Positions 1-14,000 of a DNA stretch of 64,000 bases are shown piece by piece. The number at the start of each line of letters is the position of its first letter. Within the stretch, counting starts at the first letter, position 1. A program made the translations under genes and the position numbers. Source of the stretch: Parasponia andersonii (Eukaryota; Streptophyta; Magnoliopsida; Rosales; Cannabaceae); assembly GCA_002914805.1 (NCBI GenBank), contig JXTB01000081.1, positions 531,955 through 595,954 of the forward strand. Reading direction: 5' to 3'. The notes under the pieces are model-generated. The model was not told the DNA's origin, did no database searches, and worked only from the letters and a program-made list of their open reading frames with translations.

Positions 1-294
1 CGAAACGGCCTTGTCAGGGAGACCCAACTTGGCCAAGACTCTGACCAATGAAACAACACAAGCATGAGCAGCTTCAGCTGGCTCCGACCCAAGAAGAAGC
101 TGATGAAGACAATCGATTTCCGGGTCCATTTTGGCGCCGATAAGTATACGAGCGACGAGGGGTACGGACCGAAGACGGAGATCAGAGGAAGAGGGAATGG
201 GGGAAGAGAGGGTGCGCTTGAAGAGGAGCCACGCCAGTTTGGGATTGTTGCTGTTCTTAAGTAGAGCTTTAGCGAATGTGGTTGCTTGGTCCAT
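1..294 (-). CDS. PPR-like protein, N-terminal part (gene continues beyond position 1)
   Basis: An open frame starts at an ATG at 294 on the minus strand and reads 98 codons without a stop to the window edge. It begins MDQATTFAKALLKNSNNPKL and contains LAWLLFKR, a helical stretch around LVARILIGAKM, and VVSLVRVLAKLGLPDKAVS. This resembles the start of plant P-class pentatricopeptide repeat proteins, where a short leader precedes helix pairs ending in 'G..DKA'. Such proteins bind RNA, usually in mitochondria or chloroplasts, and affect editing, splicing or stability. Only the first one or two helix pairs are visible, so the repeat number and target cannot be judged. A (GA)n tract at 368-380 lies in the presumed 5' leader. 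The family call rests on style and not on a complete motif, so it is moderate. Confidence 0.55.
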   Translation of the reverse strand, partial: MDQATTFAKALLKNSNNPKLAWLLFKRTLSSPIPSSSDLRLRSVPLVARILIGAKMDPEIDCLHQLLLGSEPAEAAHACVVSLVRVLAKLGLPDKAVS

Positions 295-2048
295 ACGTAA
301 GGTCTAGGTTTCACTCTTTTACAACTTCTCTCTCATTTTTTTTCCCCGTTACTGCTTGGCGGGAGAGAGAGAGAGAGAGGGAAGCCATGGATATACACAC
401 ACTGAAGAAATGAAATCAAGCCAACGAAATTTTGAATTATTTTTTCGAAGAAGAAAAGAAAACATCAACTATTCGTCCACAAATTCGGGGGCGCGATTAT
501 TTAACTGAAAACTACATAACGTAAATTCTGCTATTTCATCTGCATCTTACCGTCTTTGAGATAAACGACATGTAGTTTTCACTGGAAAACACTTTTCCTA
601 GATTGCAAGTGAAACTAGTGTATTTTGTACTCTGTCTAAGACATGTCGTTTCTAGGAGCAATCCTTCTTTTTACGACCTGACAGGAATATTCACCGAGGA
701 CCTACGGTGACAGCCTTACGCTGGAGCAGTGGGAGAGCTTCCGCAAGTTGGACAGGGATCAAAGGAGGTTAATCCCACATTTGAACATGCTCGTACCTCT
801 AAGATGACAAAGCCGCCTCCAATTTTGCTGCCATTAATGGAGTTGCTTCAAAGAAGATTGGTGTCCTAACCGACACACTATTGAGAGGCTACCAATACTA
901 AATTGAACCAAATTGGTCTACTTGCTTCAAAGCTTTCAAGGCCTCGTCCAAGACTTACTCGGACAATAACTCAAATAGAAAAATAAGAGCTTTGTTTTAG
1001 CTCATTGGGGTAACGGTTAGCAGAAGACCATTTTTAGTCGATTGTGGAACACCTCAAATAAATCGAGTAATCCACAATCTGCACAAGTAGCAGTTGCTTA
1101 CTTCTTATTGCTTTAAACCCTTCTTATCCTCCCAAAAGTGATCCCACTCCAATAGCTGCAAATAAGTTAAGCATGCATGATGCATTAAGATATAAAGGCA
1201 TCCCATTCCACATCGAAGCGTTTTTCCGCTCTTTCATATCTAGGGGGTTTTAGTTGTAAAACAGTACTAAGAAAATGCTCCATAGAGTGGATTCCTTTCC
1301 ATAAATCTCAAGTTATTTGTATAATGGTGTGGTTTACTGTACAAGGCCCCCCGCAGAGGAAAAGCTTCATCCCAGCGAATAGAGGATGTTCAGCTCCATA
1401 CAACATAGGGATTAAGCACCCTTTCGGGAAGAACATAGAATAGTTAAGGATCCAGCATGCCAAAAAACGGTGATCATGAGAAATTCACAAATCAAAGATG
1501 CTGTAATATATACTTTTTCTCCTAACTTCTTATACTGGATCAACCCACTGAAATGCAAATAGGGACCAGAAATGTGGTCCAGATCACGAAAAATAAAGTC
1601 TATGCCCAAATAAAAATTGATGTTTTCGTAAGGAAGCCATCGAAGGCTTTCCACAAATTGAGATTTGGCCGAAGAAGTCATTTCCATTTTGAGCCAACAA
1701 ACCATAAATTCCGTCACATTTGGCCACTGTCCCATTCGATACTGAACAATGTTCGTCTCATTCGAAACCATATTGTTTCCCATTCTACATCTGAATATTT
1801 ATGATAATATCCAGAGAATTATAAGACTCTTGTAAATATCCTGCCTCTATATATCTAAGAATTTTTCTCGGTCATAATTATTTTACACATATCCATGCCA
1901 CACCACAGAGGAATAGTCGCATAGATCATGTGTTGTCCTGGTCCTCGTATAAGTGAGGAGCATTAATCAACAAAAATGAGGATGAGGATCATATTTTCAC
2001 CCCTATCAGTATCAGCTCAAATTTGATGAAGATTCTTCCGCACGTTGC
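295..2048. other. Region between the PPR-like gene and NPC1
   Basis: This holds the presumed promoter and leader of the PPR-like gene (295 to about 600) and the 3' untranslated region of NPC1 (up to about 2048). A 123-codon minus-strand open frame at 1412-1783 matches no family I know and lies just downstream of the NPC1 stop, so it is probably UTR. The stretch around 680-960 is less AT-rich than its surroundings and contains short coding-like pieces on the plus strand (for example TLEQWESFRKLDRDQRR), but stops interrupt it and I do not recognise it. Confidence 0.4.
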
Positions 2049-5000
2049 TCAATGCTCAACGACTGCTCTTCTTGTCGTTGGACCAAATAGACTCAATACC
2101 ACCTGCAAATCACAAAGGAAGACCCATCTAATTATTGAACTAAACACATTTACTTGGGGGATGTCATGTCCAGGTTAAGCGACGATAACAATAAATCAGA
2201 TAACCCTTCCATTAGATAATGGCTTTCATTATGGCCCTCGTCATCTTCTTACACAATGCAAATTTCTCTTCCAATAACCTCTAAATTTCCCACTACACAA
2301 ATAATTTCAAAAGGTCTCAATAAACTATAAAACTGGGAAAATAATGTAGCCAAGCTTTGTGGGGACAGCAAAGACATAAAGGAGAGGGAAAGTGTTCTGT
2401 CGCAGGAAGGTAGCCCCCAAAAGAAAGGTAAAAATACCAGGCCGTGCAATAATTGTGTAGAAGGAAACTCAATCAACTTACAGGTAAAAATACAAGGCCG
2501 TGCAAGAAACCAATGAGAACCAATGCCAGGTACATCTGAAAGTAATAAACCTGCAAAACCGAGGCAACTACTTGAGCCATCAACTTGAGCATCAAAAGCA
2601 TCTGACAGATAAAACGAAAAGAATTCAAATACCACAAATATTTCTGATCTGGCGAAGCAAAGGACAATGACTCCAACCAGTTTTGTAAGCGTAATTCCGC
2701 TGCAAAAAGAAGTGAAGAAAAAAAATTTAGAACTATTATACGTGGTGGCACAACCACTGCTCAGCCTAAAAGATATGAAACCAAGAACTTGGAGCATCCT
2801 CTCGAAGTAAATTGAAGAATTCGCAAAGCCATCGTAAGATTAATTCTATAATTGCTTAAGATGTTTCTAAAAACTTATAGCAATGGTAATTGAATTAGTG
2901 AATTGAAGAAATCACAAATCCATTGAAAAAAGAATTCACAGCACAATCCAAGATTTTTCTGTTCTTTTCCTTCTAAATAAGGGGCCTTTCAACATAAACC
3001 AGGTTAAAACTAAAAACGAGCTGAAAAGACACTGTTCAGAACAGAGTTGGTCAAATTATTTATTAAAAAAAAAAAGAAAAAAAAAATTAACACCCTAGCG
3101 TAACTCATTTAGATTTTTCTACTCTCTTATTCTTCAGACACAAGCCAGGCTCAAAATTAAAATTTAAATACAAGCTAAAAAGCCACCAACCTTTTCTCAA
3201 ATACTGTAGGTTTTAAAAAAAGTAAAAACTATCAGTAAACAGGTTAGCAAAGGTCTCTCTTCATACTTCGTAGTTATATTCAAAGCCATGATAATCTTCA
3301 CAATCAGATTAAGGTTTTGGAGTAACTCATCATCCAACATGTATTAGAGTAGAAGTATATATATGATAATTCCCAAAGACCATTCTAGTCAAATAATTCT
3401 CACTTAAGCAGCCAAGCTTTAGGAGTTCTGAACTCTATGTTAAGCCTTTTGAGAGACCAGTTCTACACTACACAGCATATTATCTCAACAGAATATTTCA
3501 GTATCTTCTGTTCATAACGGATTGTAACATTCAGAGAATTTTCACCTAGAAGCAGATTTAACTAAGTGCCACAACTGTCACCATGCCTCAATAGGAGAAA
3601 AGACTTGATAGGAGAAAAGAGTACGTGTAGTCAACCTGAAGACAGAAGCGCCCATAGTCCTCAGAGCTTCTTTCATGCGATGGTTCCTATCCCCATGGCT
3701 CACCTGTAAAATTGCAACACAATTTAGTAAACGATGGATGTAATTCTCCAGATAGATGCTATCCTGATAATATCCAGAGGGCTCCACACTATAAACCGAG
3801 CTTGGACAGTTTTAATTCCCTCAGGGCAAGAAAATAAGACAATAGAACTGACTGACTGGATAACTTATAAAAAATAATGTAAGTTTATCTTCTTTTCTAA
3901 CAAAAGAATGCTTCACAAACCACATCTATCTATCAGTTCCTTCAAGATCGAGAGAGAACAACACAGAAATCAGTGATATACCCCACTTCAACCAACAAAC
4001 AATTAATGCCTAATGTCTACTCCAACATCAAATTTAACAATACGTAGATTTCCAGGAGATGTCTGAACACAAACCAAGTAAGCGTGCATGATATGGACAC
4101 AGAACTCAACAGCAATCCCAATCGACATTATGAGGTTTACAACAGAGACTGCATTTAGTTGGATGTCCAAAATTGCCATTACACCCTGAAGATTTCAATA
4201 AGGCAAGTCAGTGCCGCTTCTAACAAAGTACAGAAAAATTTGGCATGAAAAAGTTAAATATGCGCACCAGAAAGATCTTTTATAAACTAAAGAAATAAAC
4301 AAATACACGTAATCAGCGTGCATACATATTTATGTGTATATATATATATATATTTATGTATAATAATGAAGCTTAATTGTCAAGGAACATTATACCATCA
4401 GGTCCACAACAATCATTGCCAAAATGAGTAAAATGATTAATGAACTCCATAAACTGCCACAAAAAAGAAAAGGACAATAAGTTTCAGACAGGCATACTAA
4501 CTTCCAAACTGAAAGCTTATAAGTAGTTTTTCAGGTCTGAGGTTCAATAAGAATTCAAACCTTGAAGTTATAAGCAGACAAACAATAAAAATAGCACCTG
4601 TAAAAAATACAAGTGAAATAATTAGTGAGCCCTCTGAAATAAATTCGAAATAGAGCTGAAATTGACATAAACCCCCACTAAGTTCAAACGGGAATAAGAA
4701 CCCAAAGTTCCTAAGTAAAGAGAAACATATGAAAACATATTAAATATTGAAAGCTTTCTTGAATAAAAATAACGCAAGTCTTAGCAGAGAAATATGATGT
4801 ACTACATTCTCCAACCCAAAGTATTCAAACTTGGTAAACACACGGAATAAAATCCTGTCAATTGTACTTAATCAAGGTCTTCCAACCCAAAGTATTCAAC
4901 TTGGATAAACAGACAAAACAAGAATCCTGTCAATGTTACTGAATCAAGGTGGTGTTGCTGTGGTTTTTATTTTTCTTTTTCTATTTGTTTTTAATCTGGT

Positions 5001-8000
5001 AATGTTGCAACCAAAATATGACAGCTACTACTTCAAAGTAATTTGATAACAAAGCTCAAATAAAATTGCATTAACACCCTCCAGGACAAGACAAAACAAA
5101 TGGAATGTAGCACGAGAATTCTCTTCATTAGGTACGAATCTGATAAAGCGAAAATAATTAAATTTCACAGTAGAATAAAATGAACAGTTGTGAAGCATAA
5201 CCAAACAATATAGAAGCATCAGGAAGTAAAAGCTTCAAAACAAAGATTACATCGGACCCCACACACGCACAAATAAACAGAATACGCAATACAGGTTTGC
5301 ATCTCAGCAATACAAGCATAAATAAATTAATGAGTACTATTTTATAGATTACTAACCCAGTGCTAGAGCAATGTCCGTCAAGGCTATCCGCCATATGTCA
5401 AGATATTGCTCAAAGAAAATATAGAACACAGAGTATGGAAAGACAGGCATCTGCATCAAAAAAAGAATGTAAGCACAATACATATATCAGAAAGCAATGC
5501 TTCTGATTCCAGGAAAATCATGAAATACGAAACTAGCTAAAAAATGATGCACAATAACCAACCCAAAATAATCACAAAGTTCCATTACTGCATCCTGCCT
5601 TATAATTTCTTCTTTGAAGATGGTGTTACAACAGAAAGAAATTACTAGGATAACCAACATGCCTAGGTCTAGGCCCTCCACATGGAATGCTCAAGTCGGA
5701 ACAAAAGTGACAAGATACCAAATGATTAAGCGTCAGCTAGTAATGAAGCATTTTTTAGCAGCTAACAATTGTTATAAAAGATATAGATTTAACTAGTTTT
5801 GACTATGGTATTTTATCATGTTCGGTTACAACAGGCTATTATGGTCCAATTCCACCACATTGAAATAAGTGTTATGTCATGTTGCTGCATAACATGAGTA
5901 TTTTGGAATAATGACAACATATAAGACATAGGTCAGCAATTTCTTGTGGAATAATACCTTTAAAGAAGCAGAAATTCGTGAGCTGAATTCCCTTGCAGCT
6001 CGCAATGAATTAACATAGTCAACCTGATGACAATGAGAGTTAAATTGAAGAGACGCTATGAAAATCTCTCTTTTTTTTTCCCTTTATTTTGGGAGGGGGA
6101 GGGGGTTGGGGGTTGTACATCCAAGTAATATTATAGCATCAATTTAAACAGCTATACTTGTTTGTTCACTGGTGTGTGATAGGTACGGAACTCGGAGGCT
6201 TGTATAATGCCACTCTCATAACCTGAAAACATGTAAGAACAAAACTTTGGCAACTGAAATACTCAGCTATTAAAACTTCATACAATTTCTAACACAGTAC
6301 ACGAATATACATGAGTCTTAATTGAAGAGATTAAGTGGGAAGGAAGACTGCTAATCTTACAGACCATTCAGATCCACACTGTTGGTATAAGCCCCATGGC
6401 CACCTTTGGCACAATCAGCAGATGGCAGTGCATTCAGAAACCATGGAAGCTTCTCCATAAATTGGACTGTAGATGGACGATCATTAACCAAATCTGAGTG
6501 CCGAAAGCACTGTTTCACAATTTAAAACATTAGTGTCCTACCATTTCTCTAGACATTCACTATTTTAGAAGCTACTATATATATATAACACCTTACAAAC
6601 ACAGAGCCAATTAAATGTGGAGAACCCAGGTAGTTTCAAACATGGTCATGGTCTTAGCTGTTCAGATAAGGGCCTTACTGTTGTACAGTCTTTGCACACT
6701 CCGCCCAAGCCGCAAGGAGATTCATCCGGAGTACAGCAAGGTGGCTGGAAAGTAAGATGATCGACTTAGTACATCTTTGTCTAGAAACAACCACTAGTAT
6801 AAAGAAAGAGACTAACTCAGACCGTGAGACTACCTGATACTGGAGAAATTCAGTAACTAATGCCAGATAATCCAAGAAGCAAGTAGGAAAGTAAAAATCT
6901 TTAAATAAAATCTATTCAATGATCCCCTAAACTGAATAAAATTACAAGAAGAAAATGATAAAGGAGATATATCTAAAAGGTGAAGAAATTTATATTTGTG
7001 TGCATTGCTGATATCAGCAAATGAATTTAGGGACATGCAGATGCATCATAGCAATTACCAAACTGTGATCAGTTTAAATTCTATGGAATGTCACTTTTTT
7101 TATGTAAACGAAGTTGCATCAAGTATTCAATAATATATGTTCAAAGAAAAAATACGCAATTAGGTTATCTTTTAACAGTTAAACTAACAATAAGTGGTTA
7201 GAGAGCAATGTGATAATTTTCGTACACATTATAGTACAAATAAAGTAAAAATTTGGAGGACAAGTCTACCCAAGATTATATCTTCATGCACATGCATGAA
7301 TAAAAATTTACAACTAAGGAAGTCAAAGCACTGATAGTAATAGCAAGCCTCAAGTCCAGTAAAAGGAAAATCATGACCAACCTGATCATCAGGAGGACAA
7401 TAAGAACCATTAATAAACTTCCGACAGCAACCAAAAGCCTCTGGTGACATCCATACAAGAAAGTCATCAAGCCAAGATGCCGCTGGCTTAGCAATGTAGC
7501 TTGATTCCGGTGCTAAAGATGCTCTCGATATCTGCAAAATGAAGGATAAGAGTTGTATGTATTACTCTTCATCCTTATGCATCAAATTTCACTTACATTA
7601 TGCCTTTCCTTTCACAACTGTAAAAGTTTGAGGTATCAAATGAGAGAGAATTCTGACAGGCAATATGACACTAAGAAATATTCAAGGCAGAAAGAGAGAA
7701 ACGATACAAAAATTGCAAATGTTTAAAGCCCCAAAAGTAATATTCATATAAGGCATAAAGAGAAACGATACAACAAATTGCAAACGTTTACAAACCCAGA
7801 ATTGAGTATGAAGAAACCGTGGCTCAAAGACATAATTCTATAACAACTGTATAGGATATTAATGTGGAAAGTAATTCCACAATCCAGCTTTGCATTATAT
7901 TGTGCTTGAAGCATTCTATTACCTCATTCAAAAGAGAGTTTGAATCACAGCCGCTGATGGAGCATAATTTGTTTGTTTGTCTTGACTGTGAGCTGAGACA

Positions 8001-11000
8001 AGAAGATAACACTTAACGTAGTAAACTAATATTTCAAAGGAGCTTGTTGACACTAAGAGATTATAATGAAGTTAGAGCGAAATTCTTCTCTCTTTTAATC
8101 TTTCACCCCTTAAATGGAGACATGCTGATTAACAGAAGCCATAGAAAGGGGGAAAAGAAAGGAGGAAAACAGGAATTCATATAAAACTCATTTTAACAAA
8201 AGCCATTGCAATATGAGTCATTTAACTTCAACTTCAGAATTCCACAGTAAGGCAACATACCTGTAGTTGAAATTCTTAACAACAAAATATAATGGGGGTC
8301 CAACTCTGAGATACTCGGAAATATTATTGAAATATCCCTGTGAGGATGAAACAACCGTGAACAAGACTAATTAAAGGAAAGGAATTCCATTAAAGAAAAT
8401 AAAATAAATAAATAAATAATGAAAAGAGAGAAGAAGACCTGAAGGTATGAATCACGAGGAAGAACAATCTGCTGCTCTAAACCAGGTTCAATTCTTGTAG
8501 ATAGTGCCTATAAGAATATAAAAATATGTGAAGAGCCCATGACTCTGTGTACTCAGAAAGCAAAAACATGGAATAATAATTAAAATGAAAATTGTAGATC
8601 ATAACCAACTTACAATGCTTGCTAAAGTAAACGCTAAAAAGACTGCAATGACAACCATTTTAACCGCCCAAATCCCAAGAATTGGGGAATGAACTTCCTA
8701 CAATGACACAGAAGTTAAATTGAGAGCAATATCCAGAAGATACATAAGAGCTTATTAACGATTCGTTCACTTGACCCATAAAATTGAAGGCACTAGATTA
8801 CATCAATAATTTAGTGTGTCTCAAAAGAAATGATTTTCCATTCGAATCACTAAAAAGCTACCTCCATATATCTTGTCAGCAAACCAGTTCTTCCATGACT
8901 GCTCCCTGAAAAGGAACGTACATTACTTAGGAGAACTTGTTCCCAAATTTGGCCCCCCTCCCAAAAGAAAATATATATTGTAAACAAAAAAAAAAATAAT
9001 AAATACATTGCACCGAACCCACAAAATACCAAATAAAAGCTTTAAAGGAATACCCTCACTAGGATCCATAGACGAGGAAGGGATTTTTATGCATGGAAAA
9101 CAATCAATCCTGTTATCTTCAGCTCTTGAAAAGTCAAGAACTATCAAGGCTACAAAGGCAGTAACTTGCAGAAAGAAGTTCAATAGAACAGCCAAAGCTA
9201 GCAAAAGAAACGGAAAGAGAGAGAACACTTAGTAGGGGAAACACAAGTATAAAGGAAAGAGTAGTTCCAACATGTTTCCGACAGTCTATTGAGATGAAAA
9301 ATAAATAAATAAAACAAGTCACCCGCAAACATGGAGAAGACTCGGCAGGCTGGCATAGAAATGAAACCTCCCACTGCAAACGCTAGAATCTCAGATAAAC
9401 TAGCTAGCGTTATGGATGGACCAACTTCAACGAGTGCATTACTTATTCGTTGTTCTAAAGATAACTCCAATGATTGGCGTTTAACAGCATGTACCAATAT
9501 ACACATGTTATCTACACCTACCTAATTACAGTGGCCAACAGGAAGAAGATATTAGATTATATAGCATAAACAAGTGATTGAACAAGAAATAGGAAAGAGG
9601 GTGGAAGAAGAGGTTGATCAAAGCAGAACATAAAGCTTGAGTAGTAAATTGGTCACACTGTAGAAAGGGGAGGATTAAAATTAAACTTGCAGAGAGAAGG
9701 TTTTGTTATCCTGTTTTTTAGCCACTATAGCACTACTTTTTTTTTTTTTTGACTGGTTTGTTCAAAAGACAAATTGTAAAATATATGAGCATGGGAAGTT
9801 CTAAAAGGAAGTATGAAGATCACAATTGGGACATAAAAAATAAAATGAGAATATTTTCTCAAGGCACGAAGAATGGATACAAAAATCTGCAGATACAGAG
9901 GCCAAACAGAAGCATAGGAATCTGTTGGTTTATATGTTTGAATTTATACTTTCTCACAGCATGAAGAAGACAGGATACAAAAATCTGCAAGATACAGCGG
10001 CCAACCATAGCCATATGACTTTGCTGGTTTATAAGTATGTATAAGATTCATGTTCCCTTTATCCTTTCTCAAGAAACTCATCCTTCTGGATTGTCCAAAT
10101 CTTACTAGGACGAGAACAAATTCTATTAGTAAATTTCAGGGAAGCAAAAAATGTGGAACAGGAGAGAGTATCAGAAAATATGTGATGCATTTTCATCAAT
10201 TTAGTAATGAGCTGCTTTATAAACTATGCACATTCAGGTTGTTAAGTTCCTGAAATCTCTTAATAATTTGCTAGAACCAGTTGGGATCCTTACTCTCATC
10301 AGTAAATGACACTAACTATGATATAAGAGGCAACCAAAGAACACTTCTTGAGGAAGTTGGATGGTGAAAGAGTGAATAGGGACTGGTTTTGCAACTCGTC
10401 CTACTATGGCAGCACCTAATATTAATAGAGACTGGAAACTTCACTATACTAGATCATTTACTCAAAGACTCATTCAAGTTCTGAATCACTTACGGCCAGG
10501 ACAAGAAAAGGAATGACTTCCATTATAATTAACGTAGATTTAACTCCAAGAGCACTAAAAAGTCCCACGGAACCAAGGACAGAAAGCAAGACTAGAACAA
10601 CTCCTGAAAGACCAAGAAGCACCTGGAAATCAATAGATCAAGATCAGTAGCAGAACTGATTTAAGTATAAACCAATAATCTGAAAATTCTAGCATAATAC
10701 AAAAACGATAATGTACTGCTACAAAGCTTTAGGCAAGGACATGGGTAGAGGTTGTAAATATGCAGTATCCATGTATTTAGTCTATAAATTATAACCAAAT
10801 TTACCTAAAACAAAAGAAAACCACGTACCACAGCTCTACAGTATTGTGAAGGAGTAAATAAATAAATAAAACAAGAAGAAGACAAGAGTCCCAGAAATAT
10901 CCCAAAATGTGTCTAAAATTTTCAGGCAATGGATCCTAAGACCAGTGAATCCACCCATCACAAGGAACTTAAATATGTCACTTTCAACTGCCTCACAAGT

Positions 11001-14000
11001 TTATCTCAGTGTGGCAGCANACAAGCCTTCGCAAGTTACATCTATTTAGTGACTCCATAAACACCAGATAGTACCTTCCCTCGTTTCCCCAGCATTTGTA
11101 CTTGCATAAAAGAGGGAATTAATGTTCACATATTAATGCTTAAATGCACAACTACGTACTAGTGCTCACATAATACCCTCATAACTGTATGCATGCAGTC
11201 ATGCATGATATTCCAGTAGATTTACATTGGTTAATTTTATCACTAATAGAAGCATGATTAGTAGTGCGATAAAGACAATATAACTGAGAGTTAATTACAT
11301 TTTAATTATTACTGTTTTGCATTGTCCTTTAATTTACAGAAATGACAAATCTATAACTTAAGATCTGTAACTAGTATTGAATTCATCCCCTATGTAATGT
11401 TCTGAGAGGATAGCTTTTCCAAATTCATAGTCAGAAACATATAAACATATGAAAAGGGACAAACAAATGCAGTGAGTACATGCATAAGAAATATAGGAAA
11501 CTTAAATAAAGGCAAAGGTAAAGGGTTAAATCCTACCTTTGATGATAGGTAGAAAGAAGATAATCGAGAAGCATCTCCCAAGGTCACTGATATGTAAGCA
11601 AACATCACCAGATAGCTTATCTGAAATGATGTTGGACATGTAAAGGGATAGTATGCTTTATTTATTATTTCATTAAAAAAAATCCCATTTCAATAAGACA
11701 GTGAAATGGTTAATCAATTTTATTTGAAAGTGGGAGAATAAATTATCCAACATACGGAAAACAGTAATTTAAATGGTGAATCAATTCTTTTCGCAAGTGT
11801 GAAAATAAATTAACAATAATTCTGAAAACAAAGAGGGATTATTATGAAAACATGATTATTCTCCTCTCACTCCACCTTCACGAAGCACACCCCAAAAAAA
11901 TAAGTAAATAAGTAAAAATTGTAAATATTGCTGAAGGACTTACCACTATTGTTATAACATCTGCTGTACTCTCTCTTTTCAACTCCTCCTCGATTGAACT
12001 CTCGGATGAAAATGAAAGAGTAAGATTGCTGGAATGAACCAAAGGTAGCAGCTCCTCCTATCATCAAAAATTTGAAAATGAAAACATCATTTCAAGGAAA
12101 TCACAATGAGTAATTAGGGGGCTTGCATGCCAATACTGTGCCTTTTTGTATTAAAAGAAGAAATGAATAATGAAGATTTTCCTCAAACATGTAATATCTT
12201 TTCCCTTATTCGCTAAAACAGAAAACAGAAAAGATAAAAATGTTGCCTAGCAATCCCTAAAATAAATCACGTATTCTAATAATTGGACAGAAAGAAAAGA
12301 AGCAAAACAACCAGGAAATTAAAAAAGAGCCATATCAAATGTGGACACTCCTAAAAGGGGGGAGAGAGAGAGAGAGAGAGACTACATATTCACATTAATT
12401 TAAGGCCTTCTCTTTCATTATACTTGCATGTAAGAACAAGGAAGAGAGAGAGAGAGAGAGAGAGAGGGGCCCACATATTCACATTAATTAAGGCCTTCTC
12501 TTCCATAATGCTTGCATATAAGAAGCCACGAAGTTTTGTACAGAATAGAACATGCAAGAGAGAGAAGAGAGGGAGAGGGCCCACATATTCACATTAATTA
12601 AGGCTTCTCTTTCATAATACTTGCATATATGAAGCCACGAAGTTTCTAAGAAGTTTTTTAACTGAATAGAACATGGAGAGAGAGAGAGAGAGACTACGCA
12701 TGCTCATTAACGAGGGCCTACATATTCACATTAATTAAGGCCGTATCTTTCGTAATACTTGCATATAAGAAGCCACGAAGGTTTGTAACCATATGTAACC
12801 AAGGCCTACATANNNNNNNNNNNNNNNNNNNNNNNNNNNNNNNNNNNNNNNNNNNNNNNNNNNNNAGGAAGAAAATAAGATTAAAATTAATTTAGGCCTT
12901 CTCTAGAATCCCTTTCATAATACTCGTATATAAGGAGGGAGAAAGAGAGAGACTACATATGCTCATTAACCAGGGCCTACATGTTCACATTAATTAAGGC
13001 CCGAATAGAACATGCAAAGAGAGGGAGAGAGAGAGAGAGACTACATAGTACTTGCATATAAGAAGCCCCGAAGTTTTCTAACCAAATAGAACATGTAAGA
13101 AAGGGAGAAAATAAGATTAGAAACTATATATTTATACTAAACCACAGTACAGGTACTCCATTTACTTTTCTGTTCAGTTACTGTTGACCATACAAGATCT
13201 CGCTCACCCCCATTCGCTCTCAGAAATTTGTTACACAAGAAGTTTCAGGAAATCAGTTACTTGAACCTGGGATAATCTTGAAGTCTGGTTTTTGTATCCC
13301 CACCTGTTATCAATCTGTTTTTCTAACCATAGAGTTGCAAGATGAAAAAAATTCTTCCAGGAACACTTAGAAACAAATGACAACCAAAATGAATACATAA
13401 TGCCACATAAAGCCTAGGAGTTTTTGTGGAAACTAAAGAAATATGCAGAACTTGCTACATTGAGTGCCATATAAAATCCAGAAGGTCAGAGACAAGCAAT
13501 ACAATAGATAACCAAAAGCAAGAAATTCAAGCAATAAATAAATAACGGAAGACTAGACCAGCAGTTCTCAAACCTTTGCTAACTTTATAAAAGCCTTTTC
13601 CCAAGCAAGTGCCCTCCCATTCTCACCACCTACTTTATCAACCGCGTTATTAACTGGGTAGGTAACAACAAATGCAGAAGCCTGAAATTCAAAGATTTGT
13701 AATAAATTAGTAAGTAGAAAGATGCTAGAGCAACAGATATGTATCTTTACCTCTGAATAGTTGTTGCCAGGAAATCCTCCTAATGCAGTACTTGGATCAA
13801 GTGGAGCCTTGAATGCACTCAGACATGTGTCGGCAGAAGAGTAATGCTGAAGGAAGGGAGGTGAAGAGAATAATTATCCAATTAAGCAAAACAGACAAAT
13901 ACCCGTATCCATATATACATAATTCCAATTAAGTAAAACACGACAGCAATAATTCACATACAAAAACATGCATACACCTCCCTACAACATGGTAACGCAA

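Larger units (their letters stand above)
2049..13846 (-). other. NPC1: NPC1 exon map, exons 15-39
   Basis: Exons: 15, 13751-13846; 16, 13574-13681; 17, 11944-12057; 18, 11537-11620; 19, 10494-10622; 20, 9323-9521; 21, 9054-9197; 22, 8862-8905; 23, 8614-8697; 24, 8439-8507; 25, 8261-8337; 26, 7923-7992; 27, 7382-7531; 28, 6679-6744; 29, 6365-6509; 30, 6158-6222; 31, 5958-6023; 32, 5357-5450; 33, 4561-4597; 34, 4396-4453; 35, 4075-4185; 36, 3636-3703; 37, 2633-2699; 38, 2482-2550; 39, 2049-2102 (stop TGA at 2049-2051). The sterol-sensing domain lies in exons 17-21, the C-terminal luminal domain in 23-31, the last membrane bundle in 32-39. For exon 26 the acceptor at 7993 (CTCAG) was preferred over a second AG a few bases on, because only it keeps frame. 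Confidence 0.9.

Noticed and set aside
1412-1783. 123-codon minus-strand frame
   Set aside because: It lies just past the NPC1 stop and has no recognisable motif; probably NPC1 3' untranslated region.
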